The notes under the pieces were generated by a model. That model did not search any database. It had not been told where the DNA came from and was given only the letters and a program-made list of their open reading frames with translations. A stretch of DNA of 64,000 nt from positions 1 through 64,000 of the forward strand of contig PGXW01000008.1 in assembly GCA_002839355.1 (NCBI GenBank), in the 5' to 3' direction. Made by a program: the position numbers and the translations under genes. Each line of letters begins with the position of its first letter. The stretch's first letter is position 1. Positions 33,398-41,929 of the stretch are shown here, piece by piece. Source of the DNA: Spirochaetae bacterium HGW-Spirochaetae-2 (GTDB lineage Bacteria > Spirochaetota > Spirochaetia > Sphaerochaetales > Sphaerochaetaceae).

Positions 33398-34711
33398 ATG
33401 AAAATTAAAAGCGTATCCATCGGCGGGTTCACGAATCTGAAAAAAACAAGGATTGAGGTTGATCGAATAACCGCACTGGTCTCACCGAATAATTATGGGA
33501 AGTCCAATTTCCTTCAAGGAATTGACTTTGCCTTGTATTTCTTGAGTGCAGGAGAAAAAAGCCGGAGAAAGATGACCTCTTGGCAGAAAGGAATTCCATT
33601 GAATCCCATTTCTGCGAATGATCCGTTTTTCTTCGAGATTGAGTTCCATGACCCTTCACTCGAAGAATACCAATATGTCCGATACGGATTCTCGTTCACA
33701 TGGCTACGTGACGATGCTTCAGGACAACGAATTGTTGACGAGTGGCTGGAGATGCGAGTGAGTGAAAGTGTCAAATATACACGATATCTGAAGCGGGATG
33801 AGGGACTCTATCGGAAATCCAAAACCACCAATGCATTCAGGAACATTACACTCGGTGATTTCCAATTGGCAATCGATACACTGTCTTCAATCGATGACAT
33901 TGCCTTTACCGCTGTGCTCAAACAAATCAAACATCTCTCATTCAAGACGTGCTCATCCTTGGATATGGATAGGCACTATCAGTCTGTCCCTTTTGAAGTG
34001 GGAGAACCCACTCCTTCCCTCTTGAACACAAGTGATATCCCGAGACTGCTCAATGTACTCAAGGAAACGGACCAGGATAGATATGAACTATTCAAGGAAG
34101 CCATAACAACCTTATTTCCCGAGATAACCAATGTTGAAGTGGTGAAGGCTAAATTCGATCCTCACCCAGAGCATATCAAGATGTTTTCCATGAAAGATGG
34201 AGCAATGGTTGCAAGCGATGATCCGGAAATACCTCCTTTTACGTGGAAAAACGAAATCCATAAGATTTTTGTAACAAACAGGCACATGAATCAACCTATG
34301 GATATCACCATGCTGTCTGCAGGAACCAAACGACTGTTCTGGATCATGACGATCCTTTTCAGTAGCAACTCGGATACCCATATGATTGGCATAGAGGAAT
34401 TGGAAACCAGCATCCATCCGAGACTCTTGAAGCAAACCTTGGAGATTCTCAACGAATACCTTGGAGACATAACCCTTCTCATAACGAGCCACTCGCCGTA
34501 TCTTGTCCAATACCTTAAACTGGAAAGGATTTACATCGGAGTTCCAGATGAGACAGGGGTTGCATCTTTTGATAACATCACCGAGAGCAGGGCGAAGGCA
34601 TTGATCAACGCATCCCATACGCTTGGACTCTCTGTGGGCGAGTACCTGTTTGACTTGATGTCGGGCGATGCCAAATCTTCCTACATTCTCAAAAAATACC
34701 TCAAGGGTTGA
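33398..34711 (+). CDS. AAA (OLD/AAA15-like) ATPase of a two-gene module
   Basis: This 437-residue ATPase has the ABC/SMC-like architecture of AAA15/AAA21 proteins. 'MKIKSVSIGGFTNLKKTRI' is the first strand, 'SPNNYGKSNFLQGIDFAL' a Walker A (with Ser-Pro in place of the first Gly), 'MLSAGTKRLFWIMTILF' the ABC signature region, 'MIGIEELETSIHP' Walker B with the catalytic Glu, and 'LLITSHSPYLV' the H-loop. It ends 6 nt before a TOPRIM-type gene. ATPase-plus-TOPRIM pairs occur in phage-defence systems such as PARIS, Gabija-like and Rlo modules. That the present pair does so is inference. Base composition is low in G+C. Confidence 0.82.
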   Translation: MKIKSVSIGGFTNLKKTRIEVDRITALVSPNNYGKSNFLQGIDFALYFLSAGEKSRRKMTSWQKGIPLNPISANDPFFFEIEFHDPSLEEYQYVRYGFSFTWLRDDASGQRIVDEWLEMRVSESVKYTRYLKRDEGLYRKSKTTNAFRNITLGDFQLAIDTLSSIDDIAFTAVLKQIKHLSFKTCSSLDMDRHYQSVPFEVGEPTPSLLNTSDIPRLLNVLKETDQDRYELFKEAITTLFPEITNVEVVKAKFDPHPEHIKMFSMKDGAMVASDDPEIPPFTWKNEIHKIFVTNRHMNQPMDITMLSAGTKRLFWIMTILFSSNSDTHMIGIEELETSIHPRLLKQTLEILNEYLGDITLLITSHSPYLVQYLKLERIYIGVPDETGVASFDNITESRAKALINASHTLGLSVGEYLFDLMSGDAKSSYILKKYLKG

Positions 34712-34717
34712 ATAGGT

Positions 34718-35380
34718 ATGAATCACCATCCCTATTCCAGTGGAGTTGCGTTCATCTTCGAAGGAGAGACAGAACAGATTTTCTATGAAAGACTGCTCTG
34801 CCATTTCAATGGGAACCATCCGGAATTCTCATACTCCAATACATTTGACAATGTAGTAAATGACTTCATTTCCGTCTCAACCTCTGCGGATAATTCCGTG
34901 ATAATTCGAATGAACTCCGTGAAAACAATCACTCAGGTAACACATTCCGCAGATTGGTTCAACAACAATTGCAAAAAGGTCTATCCCGGTGTCAGATGGA
35001 CAATTTTCCTGTGCTATGACACCGACTCCCATCTTGCAGATATTTCAAAATTCCATGAAGGTGATTGGCTCACTTTACGGAAAAAGATGACAGGTAGAAA
35101 CATCGAAATTATTGACCTTGCTGCACGTGCAATGATCGAGGATCTTCTTCTCTATGATATGGAAGGAATCTGCACCTACTTGGGAGCTACTCATCAAACC
35201 ATTCCTCGAAAAGGAAGTGGCAAGAACACTTTAAAACAGTTCTTCCGTGAATATGGCAAGACGTATCATGAAGGGGAACGAGCTTCGGATTTGATATGGT
35301 GTTTGGATATGGATCGGATCATTCAATGTAGCGAGATTCAATTGAATTTGGTTGGGGAGCGTTGTTTCCCACTCTCCTGA
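34718..35380 (+). CDS. TOPRIM-like putative nuclease, partner of the AAA ATPase
   Basis: This is a 220-residue protein. 'AFIFEGETEQIFYERLL' (residues about 10-26) looks like the TOPRIM Glu motif and 'IFLCYDTDSHL' (near 100) the DxD metal motif. 'AMIEDLLLYDMEGICTYLG' (near 145) resembles the E-x-W/L-L element of RloB/DUF4276/DUF4435-type nucleases. C-terminal 'GKNTLKQFFREYGKTYHEG' is basic. It would be the effector cutting nucleic acid (DNA or tRNA) once the ATPase senses infection. Exact family cannot be fixed by eye. Gap to the ATPase gene is 6 nt, so they are co-translated. Confidence 0.72.
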   Translation: MNHHPYSSGVAFIFEGETEQIFYERLLCHFNGNHPEFSYSNTFDNVVNDFISVSTSADNSVIIRMNSVKTITQVTHSADWFNNNCKKVYPGVRWTIFLCYDTDSHLADISKFHEGDWLTLRKKMTGRNIEIIDLAARAMIEDLLLYDMEGICTYLGATHQTIPRKGSGKNTLKQFFREYGKTYHEGERASDLIWCLDMDRIIQCSEIQLNLVGERCFPLS

Positions 35381-35606
35381 GAAAGATAGCAATCATTACA
35401 GCAACCATGCCTCATAAACATATATCTCCACCTAGCCAATAGACGCGAAGGAAGACAATCGGTACCAAGAAAAAAATCCACATTGGGATACTAAAACGTA
35501 CTCGGATCTGTTGTGGCAAACCCATTGTAACAGAAGCCCATGGGACTCCTGTATCTTTTTCCCCTTTCAGCGTGCATTTCATTTTACTGTGCGCGTCTAG
35601 TGAATG
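35381..35606. other. Non-coding gap between the TOPRIM gene and the next operon
   Basis: No gene-like frame, strong terminator or repeat of the two families is visible here. It carries only low-complexity A+T-rich and mixed sequence. Confidence 0.4.
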
Positions 35607-35612
35607 TATAAT
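35584..35612 (+). promoter_or_regulatory. Promoter of the binding-protein/kinase/regulator operon
   Basis: TATAAT (35607-35612) is clear. A weak -35, TTACTG (35584-35589), lies 17 nt upstream. AAAGGA precedes the first gene. Confidence 0.45.
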
Positions 35613-35643
35613 GAATTAGCCCGTACACAAAAGGACCCTATCA

Positions 35644-36663
35644 ATGTTTCTTCATAACAAGCGAATCAGTAACCAATTCCGTATAATCCTTCTTATCCTG
35701 ATCATAGGTTGTTTTGTCGGATGCGGAGCTCAAAAAAAGAATCTCTCGCAAATAGAAGATAATGATGGGATTATTGTAGGTTTTTCGCAGATAGGTGCTG
35801 AAAGCGCCTGGAGAACATGTAACACCCGCTCAGTCCAGGATGCTGCAGCTGAACGGGGTGTGCAGCTGGTGTATGACAACGCTGAACAAAAACAGGAGAA
35901 TCAGATAAAAGCATTGCGATCCTTTATCGCCTATCAAGTTGATGTAATAGTATTTGTACCGATTGTTAAGGATGGCTGGGATAATGTACTGCAAGAAGCC
36001 CGGGATGCCGGAATTCCAGTTCTGGTCACCGACCGGAAAATTGATGTTGAGGATCAATCCTTATATGCAGGATTTATCGGTACCGACAGCCTGAAGGAAG
36101 GCAGGAATGCTGGATTGTTTGTATTGGATAAATTTAAAGACAGCTGTGAGCAGTTCGACAAAACCGAAGAACATATCAATATCGTTGAATTATACGGGAC
36201 AGAAGGCTCTTCGGTAGCCCTAGGTAGGGCTGAAGGCTTTAGGGAAGTTCTGGATCCGCATCCGGAGTTCCGAATACTATACAGTAAATCAGGTGATTTT
36301 CTCCGCTCAAGGGGATACGAATTGGCTGTTGAATTTCTCGAGATGCATGAAGATATCGACGTTATCTATTCCCACAATGATGGCATGACGCTTGGAGCTA
36401 TCGAGGCGATGGAAGAAAAGGGACTTGTTCCTGGTACCGACATTGTTATTATCACCATTGATGCACAGCAGGCAGCAATCGATGCGTTGCGCGACGGCAA
36501 GGTAAATTGTGTCATCGAGTGCAACCCTAAGACCGGTCCTGAAATTATCCAGCTGGCTGAGAGACTGGCAGCTGGAGAAACTATACCACGACTGCAATAT
36601 GTGCATGAAGAAGTGTTCTATGAAACCGATGACCTTTCACTCATAGAGCCCCGTGGGTATTAG
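35644..36663 (+). CDS. YtfQ/RbsB-type sugar-binding lipoprotein, probable sensor partner of the kinase
   Basis: This type 1 periplasmic binding protein has 339 residues. The hydrophobic N-terminus ends in 'IIGCFVGCGA', a lipobox with Cys27 as probable lipidated residue. The mature part opens with 'IIVGFSQIGAESAWRTCNTR' and 'ENQIKALRSFIAYQVDVIVF', close to galactofuranose-binding YtfQ. It is transcribed with a LytS-like kinase and a YesN-like regulator rather than with the transporter. That resembles XylFII-LytS three-component sensing, in which a binding protein presents sugar to the kinase. A second binding protein (43552-44538) serves the transporter itself. Confidence 0.85.
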   Translation: MFLHNKRISNQFRIILLILIIGCFVGCGAQKKNLSQIEDNDGIIVGFSQIGAESAWRTCNTRSVQDAAAERGVQLVYDNAEQKQENQIKALRSFIAYQVDVIVFVPIVKDGWDNVLQEARDAGIPVLVTDRKIDVEDQSLYAGFIGTDSLKEGRNAGLFVLDKFKDSCEQFDKTEEHINIVELYGTEGSSVALGRAEGFREVLDPHPEFRILYSKSGDFLRSRGYELAVEFLEMHEDIDVIYSHNDGMTLGAIEAMEEKGLVPGTDIVIITIDAQQAAIDALRDGKVNCVIECNPKTGPEIIQLAERLAAGETIPRLQYVHEEVFYETDDLSLIEPRGY

Positions 36664-36664
36664 T

Positions 36665-38137
36665 ATGAAGAATAGGATATCAGTAGTTGATAAGATTTTC
36701 TCAGTGTTTAAAAGTAGAAGCATAAAAGAGAGGATAAAGATCTCCTACGTGATCATAATCCTTCTGATGATAACACCTCCGGTTATTACCGTTTTTTCGT
36801 TTGTTCTCCAAATGGTTCGCTATGACCTTATCATAACCAATGTCAGCAAGGCAAACCGACTCAACCAGACAGTAAAGGAGGATATCTCCAACGAGATATG
36901 GGATATCGTAGCTGGAAACAAGAAATTCGATGAAGGCAGCCAGTATGACATAATCAACGGGATCAATGAGAGCCTGGAAGATATCATGAGAACGACTGAA
37001 GAGCGAGAGAACCGACAGATGCTCGAGGTTGCCGGTCGTGCGGTCGATACACTGAAGCGCAATGTGGACAGGCTGGGGAATCAGATGGCAAACCATTCCC
37101 TGGTGAGTGAAAATGAAGAGAGCCTTGATGAAATCAGAGGAGTCTCCGCCCTTATCTCGGACATCCTTCAGGATTTTATCGTACGTGTGATAGAGTCGGC
37201 AACGATAACAAACGAGCATCATAAGCGTATTACTTTTGTACTCACGGTCATACAGGTTTTTACCGTGTTCATTGTAACTATCTTCGCAATTTTTACGCAG
37301 CGCTCAGTGACCACGAGTATCAATAATCCAATAAAAAAACTTGAGAACCTGTCAAAAAGAATTGCCGAGGGAGATTTCACTGCCAGAGTAAAACTTCCTC
37401 AGGTAAGTGAGCTTGATGGTCTGACCGACAACCTGAACATCATGGCAGTCAAGATCCAAGCATTGATCGCAGAGAATGTCAGGGAACAACAAAACCTTCA
37501 GAAATCGGAGATGAAAGCCCTTCAGGCTCAGATCACACCGCATTTTCTCTATAACACATTCGATACGATAGTCTGGCTTGCCGAAGAAAAGAGAAATGAT
37601 CAGGTAATTGACATAACACGCGCCTTTTCAAGCTTTTTCAGATTATCTCTCAACAAGGGCAAAGACTTTTTGTCGGTCAGCAAGGAATTCGAACATGTCA
37701 AAAGCTATCTGACCATTCAGAAAATCAGATACCGGGATATCCTGGATTATGAAATTGAGTACCAAAGCGAGATGGCAGACTGTCAAATCTTGAAACTAGT
37801 GCTCCAACCTCTCGTTGAAAACGCATTGTACCATGGAATCAAGAACAAAAGGGGTCGCGGATTGATATCGGTGAAGGGATGGCGTGAAAACGAGCGCCTG
37901 TGTTTTTCCGTGGAAGATAATGGAATCGGCATGACGGAAGAAAAAATTGCAAACATCATCCAGCAGATCAGTGGTTCAGCCGATCCCGAGGATTTGAACA
38001 ATGTCTATGGGCTGTATAATGTTAACAAGAGGCTTGAACTGTATTATGATGCAAGCACGAAACTGCAAATAACAAGTCGGTATAAATTGGGCACTACCGT
38101 GTATTTCAGTGTTCCAGAGGTTGGATTCAATGTATAA
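36665..38137 (+). CDS. LytS/YesM-type sensor histidine kinase
   Basis: This is a 490-residue membrane kinase. Helix 1 (about residues 25-50) and helix 2 (about 195-215) flank an all-helical extracytoplasmic domain of about 140 residues. HAMP follows ('TTSINNPIKKLENLSKRIAEGDF'-like segment near 225). The His_kinase domain has 'LQAQITPHFLYNTFDTIVWL', with the phosphorylated His in PHFLYN, and the ATP-binding N box 'LVLQPLVENALYHGI' and G box 'VEDNGIGM'. The preceding gene's stop lies 1 nt before this ATG; GTG 36653 is an alternative start that overlaps it. The next gene overlaps its end by 8 nt. Confidence 0.9.
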   Translation: MKNRISVVDKIFSVFKSRSIKERIKISYVIIILLMITPPVITVFSFVLQMVRYDLIITNVSKANRLNQTVKEDISNEIWDIVAGNKKFDEGSQYDIINGINESLEDIMRTTEERENRQMLEVAGRAVDTLKRNVDRLGNQMANHSLVSENEESLDEIRGVSALISDILQDFIVRVIESATITNEHHKRITFVLTVIQVFTVFIVTIFAIFTQRSVTTSINNPIKKLENLSKRIAEGDFTARVKLPQVSELDGLTDNLNIMAVKIQALIAENVREQQNLQKSEMKALQAQITPHFLYNTFDTIVWLAEEKRNDQVIDITRAFSSFFRLSLNKGKDFLSVSKEFEHVKSYLTIQKIRYRDILDYEIEYQSEMADCQILKLVLQPLVENALYHGIKNKRGRGLISVKGWRENERLCFSVEDNGIGMTEEKIANIIQQISGSADPEDLNNVYGLYNVNKRLELYYDASTKLQITSRYKLGTTVYFSVPEVGFNV

Positions 38138-39719
38138 GGTGTTTATTGCAGAAGATGAGATAGTAGTACGTGAAGGGTTGCGAAACAGCATACAGTCGGG
38201 GACAGGTCCTTATGTCCTTGCAGGTGAAGCTTCAGACGGTGAGATGGCCCTGTCAATTATGAAGGATGTGAAACCGGACATACTGATTACCGATATTAAA
38301 ATGCCGTTTGTTGATGGACTTTGCCTTTCAAGAATCATCAAAAAGATACTTCCCTGGATAAAAATAATAATAATCTCAGGTCATGACGAATTCCAGTACG
38401 CGCAAGAAGCCATATCAATCGGTGTTGACGAATACATGCTCAAACCCATATCCGCCTCAGATATGCTCTCAACACTCAACAAACTGGTAGATACGATCGA
38501 ACAGGAGAAAATGCATCTTTCAAGTATAGAAAATCTGAAACAGCAAGCCCAGTCCAATTCGGACCTGATCAGGGAACGCTGGTTGTGCGACCTGGTAACC
38601 GGAATTGTCAAAACGGAAGATGCGCTTGAGAAAGGAGGTGATATGGGGATAGATTTCATCGCCCATGGGTACCTTGTGGCAATCATCAAGCTCTCCACCT
38701 CCGCTGAAAACTATTCGGAACTGATTACCGCCAAGCTCCATATAAACAGCCTTGTCGACAATCAGGAAGAGGTGATTTGCTTTTCACAAAGCAGAGATTC
38801 CATCATCTTGTTGTTGATGCAGCTTGAATCCGAATCGATCGAAGAAACCGCTTATACATTGGGACAGGCGATCAAATATGAGATTGAACGATACACCGAC
38901 TGCATGGTGGCTATTGGAATAGGCTCTTTGGTTGAACGAATCGGGAGCCTGTCCCAATCATATGCCGATGCGGAAAAAGCCGTGAAATTCTCTGTCAAGA
39001 CTGGGCAGAAACTGATAATCGGAACACATGATCTGAACGCCTTTTCCGAAATTGATTTTTTGAAATTGGACGGAAGCCCCATATCGGAGCGGCTGAAATA
39101 TGTGAAGAAATCAGGTATCGATGAGATCATCACCCAGTATATCGCCATGATAGGCAATAACCCTTTTCAGATCACGCTCACAGGATATTACCTTCTGTGT
39201 GATCTTATGGTGGCGCTATCGAAGATAATTGATGAACTGGGGGGTGTAGTTCAGGAAGTTATGCCATGGTTGTCACATAAAACGCAACTTTCAGAGATAG
39301 CGAGCTCAAAAGAGACCTTCTGTGACGGGGTGAAATTAATCCTAGATACGTTCATAGATTTCAGGGAATCAAAATCAGCGGGAAAATATTATACAATGAT
39401 CCAGAAAGCAAAGCAGTATATAGACCTTCATTTCTCCGACCAAGATATTTCCCTGCACTCGGTGGCATCGGTCGTACATGTAAGTCCAAACCATTTCAGT
39501 ACCATCTTTTCTCAGGAAACCGGTGAAACCTTCATTGAATATCTTACGCGGGTCCGTATCAACAGATCGAAGGACCTGCTGCTGACGACACCTCTCAGAA
39601 GCGCGGACATCGCGTATGATGTAGGATTTGGAGATCCTCATTATTTCAGTTATATTTTCAAGAAACATACAGGTACTTCCCCCCGGGAATTCAGAACCGG
39701 AGGGAAAAGCCTCATTTGA
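38130..39719 (+). CDS. YesN-type response regulator (REC + AraC HTH)
   Basis: This 529-residue response regulator has a receiver domain at residues 1 to about 120 ('VFIAEDEIVVREGL', acidic pocket; 'DILITDIKMPFVDGL' with the phosphorylated Asp; 'ISGHDEFQYAQEA'; 'MLKPIS' with the conserved Lys). A long linker is followed by a C-terminal AraC double HTH, 'ISLHSVASVVHVSPNHFSTIF' and 'SADIAYDVGFGDPHYFSYIFKKHTG'-type segments in family order. GAGG lies 9 nt upstream of ATG 38130. It probably activates the convergent Ytf-type transporter genes in response to extracellular sugar. Confidence 0.92.
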   Translation: MYKVFIAEDEIVVREGLRNSIQSGTGPYVLAGEASDGEMALSIMKDVKPDILITDIKMPFVDGLCLSRIIKKILPWIKIIIISGHDEFQYAQEAISIGVDEYMLKPISASDMLSTLNKLVDTIEQEKMHLSSIENLKQQAQSNSDLIRERWLCDLVTGIVKTEDALEKGGDMGIDFIAHGYLVAIIKLSTSAENYSELITAKLHINSLVDNQEEVICFSQSRDSIILLLMQLESESIEETAYTLGQAIKYEIERYTDCMVAIGIGSLVERIGSLSQSYADAEKAVKFSVKTGQKLIIGTHDLNAFSEIDFLKLDGSPISERLKYVKKSGIDEIITQYIAMIGNNPFQITLTGYYLLCDLMVALSKIIDELGGVVQEVMPWLSHKTQLSEIASSKETFCDGVKLILDTFIDFRESKSAGKYYTMIQKAKQYIDLHFSDQDISLHSVASVVHVSPNHFSTIFSQETGETFIEYLTRVRINRSKDLLLTTPLRSADIAYDVGFGDPHYFSYIFKKHTGTSPREFRTGGKSLI

Positions 39720-39741
39720 AGCACTAGTCTCTCTGCAGACT

Positions 39742-40839
39742 TCACGGCTCCCTTTGGTCCCCGGTCTGTTCCTTGCCTGACAGTCGCAGCCAAGGTGGTA
39801 GCGCTATGCTGAATCTCCTCCTGTCACGTAGCGACATGATGACGCTTTGCAGCACTATGAAGAAATACAGCAAAAGGCCGCTTACCATTGCTTGGAAGTT
39901 TGATTGAACTCCCGCTGCACGGATCAGTTCATTGATTACCAGAAGCGTCAATGTACCTATTGGCGCCCCCAGCAAGTTCCCCACTCCACCATTGAGCAGT
40001 GTTCCACCAATGATAGCCGAGGCGATTGCTTTCATTTCGGCTCCTGCCGCATTTCCAACATTGCCGGCCCCTGTTGTCATTATGTACACAAACCCTGCGA
40101 TACCGGCTGTCAATCCACTTACCACATAGGTGATGAAAATCGTTCTCTTTACGTTGATGCCGAGCATCATTGCGCTATGACTATTGCCACCGACGGCGTA
40201 GACATTACGCCCAAAACGCGACCACTTCATCAAGGAGGCAAGGATGACCAGAAGTACCACAACAATTACCGTACCAAGTTTTATTTCACTCGGGATGAAA
40301 ACACCCAATCTGTTTTTCGTACCAAGCCATGCAATCACTATATCAAAATCCCTCAACCCCACGAATGCAGGCATAGTCACATTGATCGGATCTTTATGGA
40401 GTGTCGTCAATAGTCCCTGTGCCAAGAACAACCCTGACAACGTAATGATAAACGGTTGAATCTCAAGATAGGCTATAAGATATCCTTGCAGGATTCCGAA
40501 TGCGATACCTATGCCCAATGCAACAAGGACGGCACCCCAGACGCTCCCCATCTTGGATTCCAGAAAGACGGCACAGGCCATTGTCACCAACCCGCATACT
40601 GCACCTATAGAGATATCGATACCGCCCCCGATCATGACAATACACAAACCAAGTGTCATGATGATGAGTGGAGCATTTAGATTGAACAAGTCAAAAAACG
40701 TCTGAAACTGCAAAAAACTGTTTGGAAAACTGATGATTGCAAACAGATACATCACCACAAATATGACCGCAGCTATGAGAAACAGAATATTCGAGTTCGA
40801 TAGTCTTGCTTTTGGTTTGAACACGTTCACAGATGCCAT
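39742..40839 (-). CDS. RbsC/YjfF-type sugar ABC permease
   Basis: This 365-residue permease of the ribose/galactofuranose (CUT2) importer type is last in its operon. 'LGLCIVMIGGGIDISIGAVCGLV' contains the GGIDLSVG-like signature. 'GGNSHSAMMLGINVKRTIF' is the cytoplasmic loop that docks the ATPase, and 'AIIGGTLLNGGVGNLLGAPIG' the second signature. ATG 40839 follows AGGAGG closely and the previous gene stops 1 nt before it. It pairs with the next permease as in ytfT-yjfF. Confidence 0.9.
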   Translation of the reverse strand: MASVNVFKPKARLSNSNILFLIAAVIFVVMYLFAIISFPNSFLQFQTFFDLFNLNAPLIIMTLGLCIVMIGGGIDISIGAVCGLVTMACAVFLESKMGSVWGAVLVALGIGIAFGILQGYLIAYLEIQPFIITLSGLFLAQGLLTTLHKDPINVTMPAFVGLRDFDIVIAWLGTKNRLGVFIPSEIKLGTVIVVVLLVILASLMKWSRFGRNVYAVGGNSHSAMMLGINVKRTIFITYVVSGLTAGIAGFVYIMTTGAGNVGNAAGAEMKAIASAIIGGTLLNGGVGNLLGAPIGTLTLLVINELIRAAGVQSNFQAMVSGLLLYFFIVLQSVIMSLRDRRRFSIALPPWLRLSGKEQTGDQREP

Positions 40840-40840
40840 C

Positions 40841-41929
40841 CTATTCCTCCTCCTTCTCGGCAATATATGTGGTGGAAAGGGCACTCTCCTTGGGTTGGCT
40901 TAGAGAAAGTCTCCAGGTTCGAACCCGGTCCAAAGCTTTCTTCATGAAAACCCTGACTACAGGCGATGAAACCACCATGAGAATGATAATGAAGACCGCC
41001 TTGAAGACCTTGATGGTTGCGGGTTCTATCTCCAGCCTAAGCAGAGTCCTGTTCAGCATCTCTATGGTATACGCACCGATTATGGAACCGGTAATGCTGA
41101 ATTTTCCACCGATCAGCGAGTTTCCGCCTATTGCCACAGCCAGAATCGCATCCATCATAATAAGTTTGAGCAAGTTGACGCTGTCGTGACGCCCTGCCTT
41201 GTTCACTGCGATGAAACCTGCGACTGCAGTACAGATTCCCATAATCAAGAAGGTGAGAAATATAATTTTCTTCGGATTTATACCATTCAGACGTGCAGCA
41301 TTCGGGTTGATTCCAACCGTCTCCACATAGAGCCTGAGATTCGTAGTCTTGAACAGTACTGCAACGAGAGCGATGAAAACAACAGTTAGGATTATTGGAG
41401 TCTGTATCGGTACTCCAGGAATTACCGTGCCTATGTGATTCGATATATCGTTGGCCAGAATGGGAGATAATTTCCCGTCAATCATAAAGGCTATTGACCT
41501 GCCCCCCGTAAACAGTATGAGGGATGCCACCATTGGCTGAACCTTGAATACTGAAACCAGAGTACCGTTGAATGCGCCAAGAAACAAACCTACAACGCAA
41601 CTCAAGAGGAAACCCACCACTATGGTAAGCAGTGTGACCTCACCGGCTTGCAGGACATACTGGACAAATACGGCGGAAGTGATGGTGGCACTTACCCCTA
41701 TGCTGATGTCCTGTCCTCGTGAAGCTGCAGTCACCAAAGTCATACCAATGGAAAGGATGACCAACTCGGAGGCTCCAAACAAGATATTCGGTATATTCCC
41801 GTAGAATGCTCCGTTTACCATGGTAATGCGGAAATAATCAGCACCCTTTATCAGATTGATGATAATGAGCAGCGTCATAACCGAGATGGGAAGAACCAGG
41901 TGGGAAAAGCTCTTTGTCAATTTGTGCAT
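40841..41929 (-). CDS. RbsC/YtfT-type sugar ABC permease
   Basis: This is a 362-residue CUT2 permease. 'VTAASRGQDISIGVSATIT' corresponds to the GGIDLSVG signature (here with GQDISIG), 'GINPNAARLNGINPKKIIFL' is the ATPase-docking loop, and 'AVAIGGNSLIGGKFSITGSIIG' the second signature. ATG 41929 has AGGGAGG upstream; its start overlaps the end of the ATPase gene by 13 nt. It and the following permease would make the heteromeric channel. Confidence 0.9.
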   Translation of the reverse strand: MHKLTKSFSHLVLPISVMTLLIIINLIKGADYFRITMVNGAFYGNIPNILFGASELVILSIGMTLVTAASRGQDISIGVSATITSAVFVQYVLQAGEVTLLTIVVGFLLSCVVGLFLGAFNGTLVSVFKVQPMVASLILFTGGRSIAFMIDGKLSPILANDISNHIGTVIPGVPIQTPIILTVVFIALVAVLFKTTNLRLYVETVGINPNAARLNGINPKKIIFLTFLIMGICTAVAGFIAVNKAGRHDSVNLLKLIMMDAILAVAIGGNSLIGGKFSITGSIIGAYTIEMLNRTLLRLEIEPATIKVFKAVFIIILMVVSSPVVRVFMKKALDRVRTWRLSLSQPKESALSTTYIAEKEEE

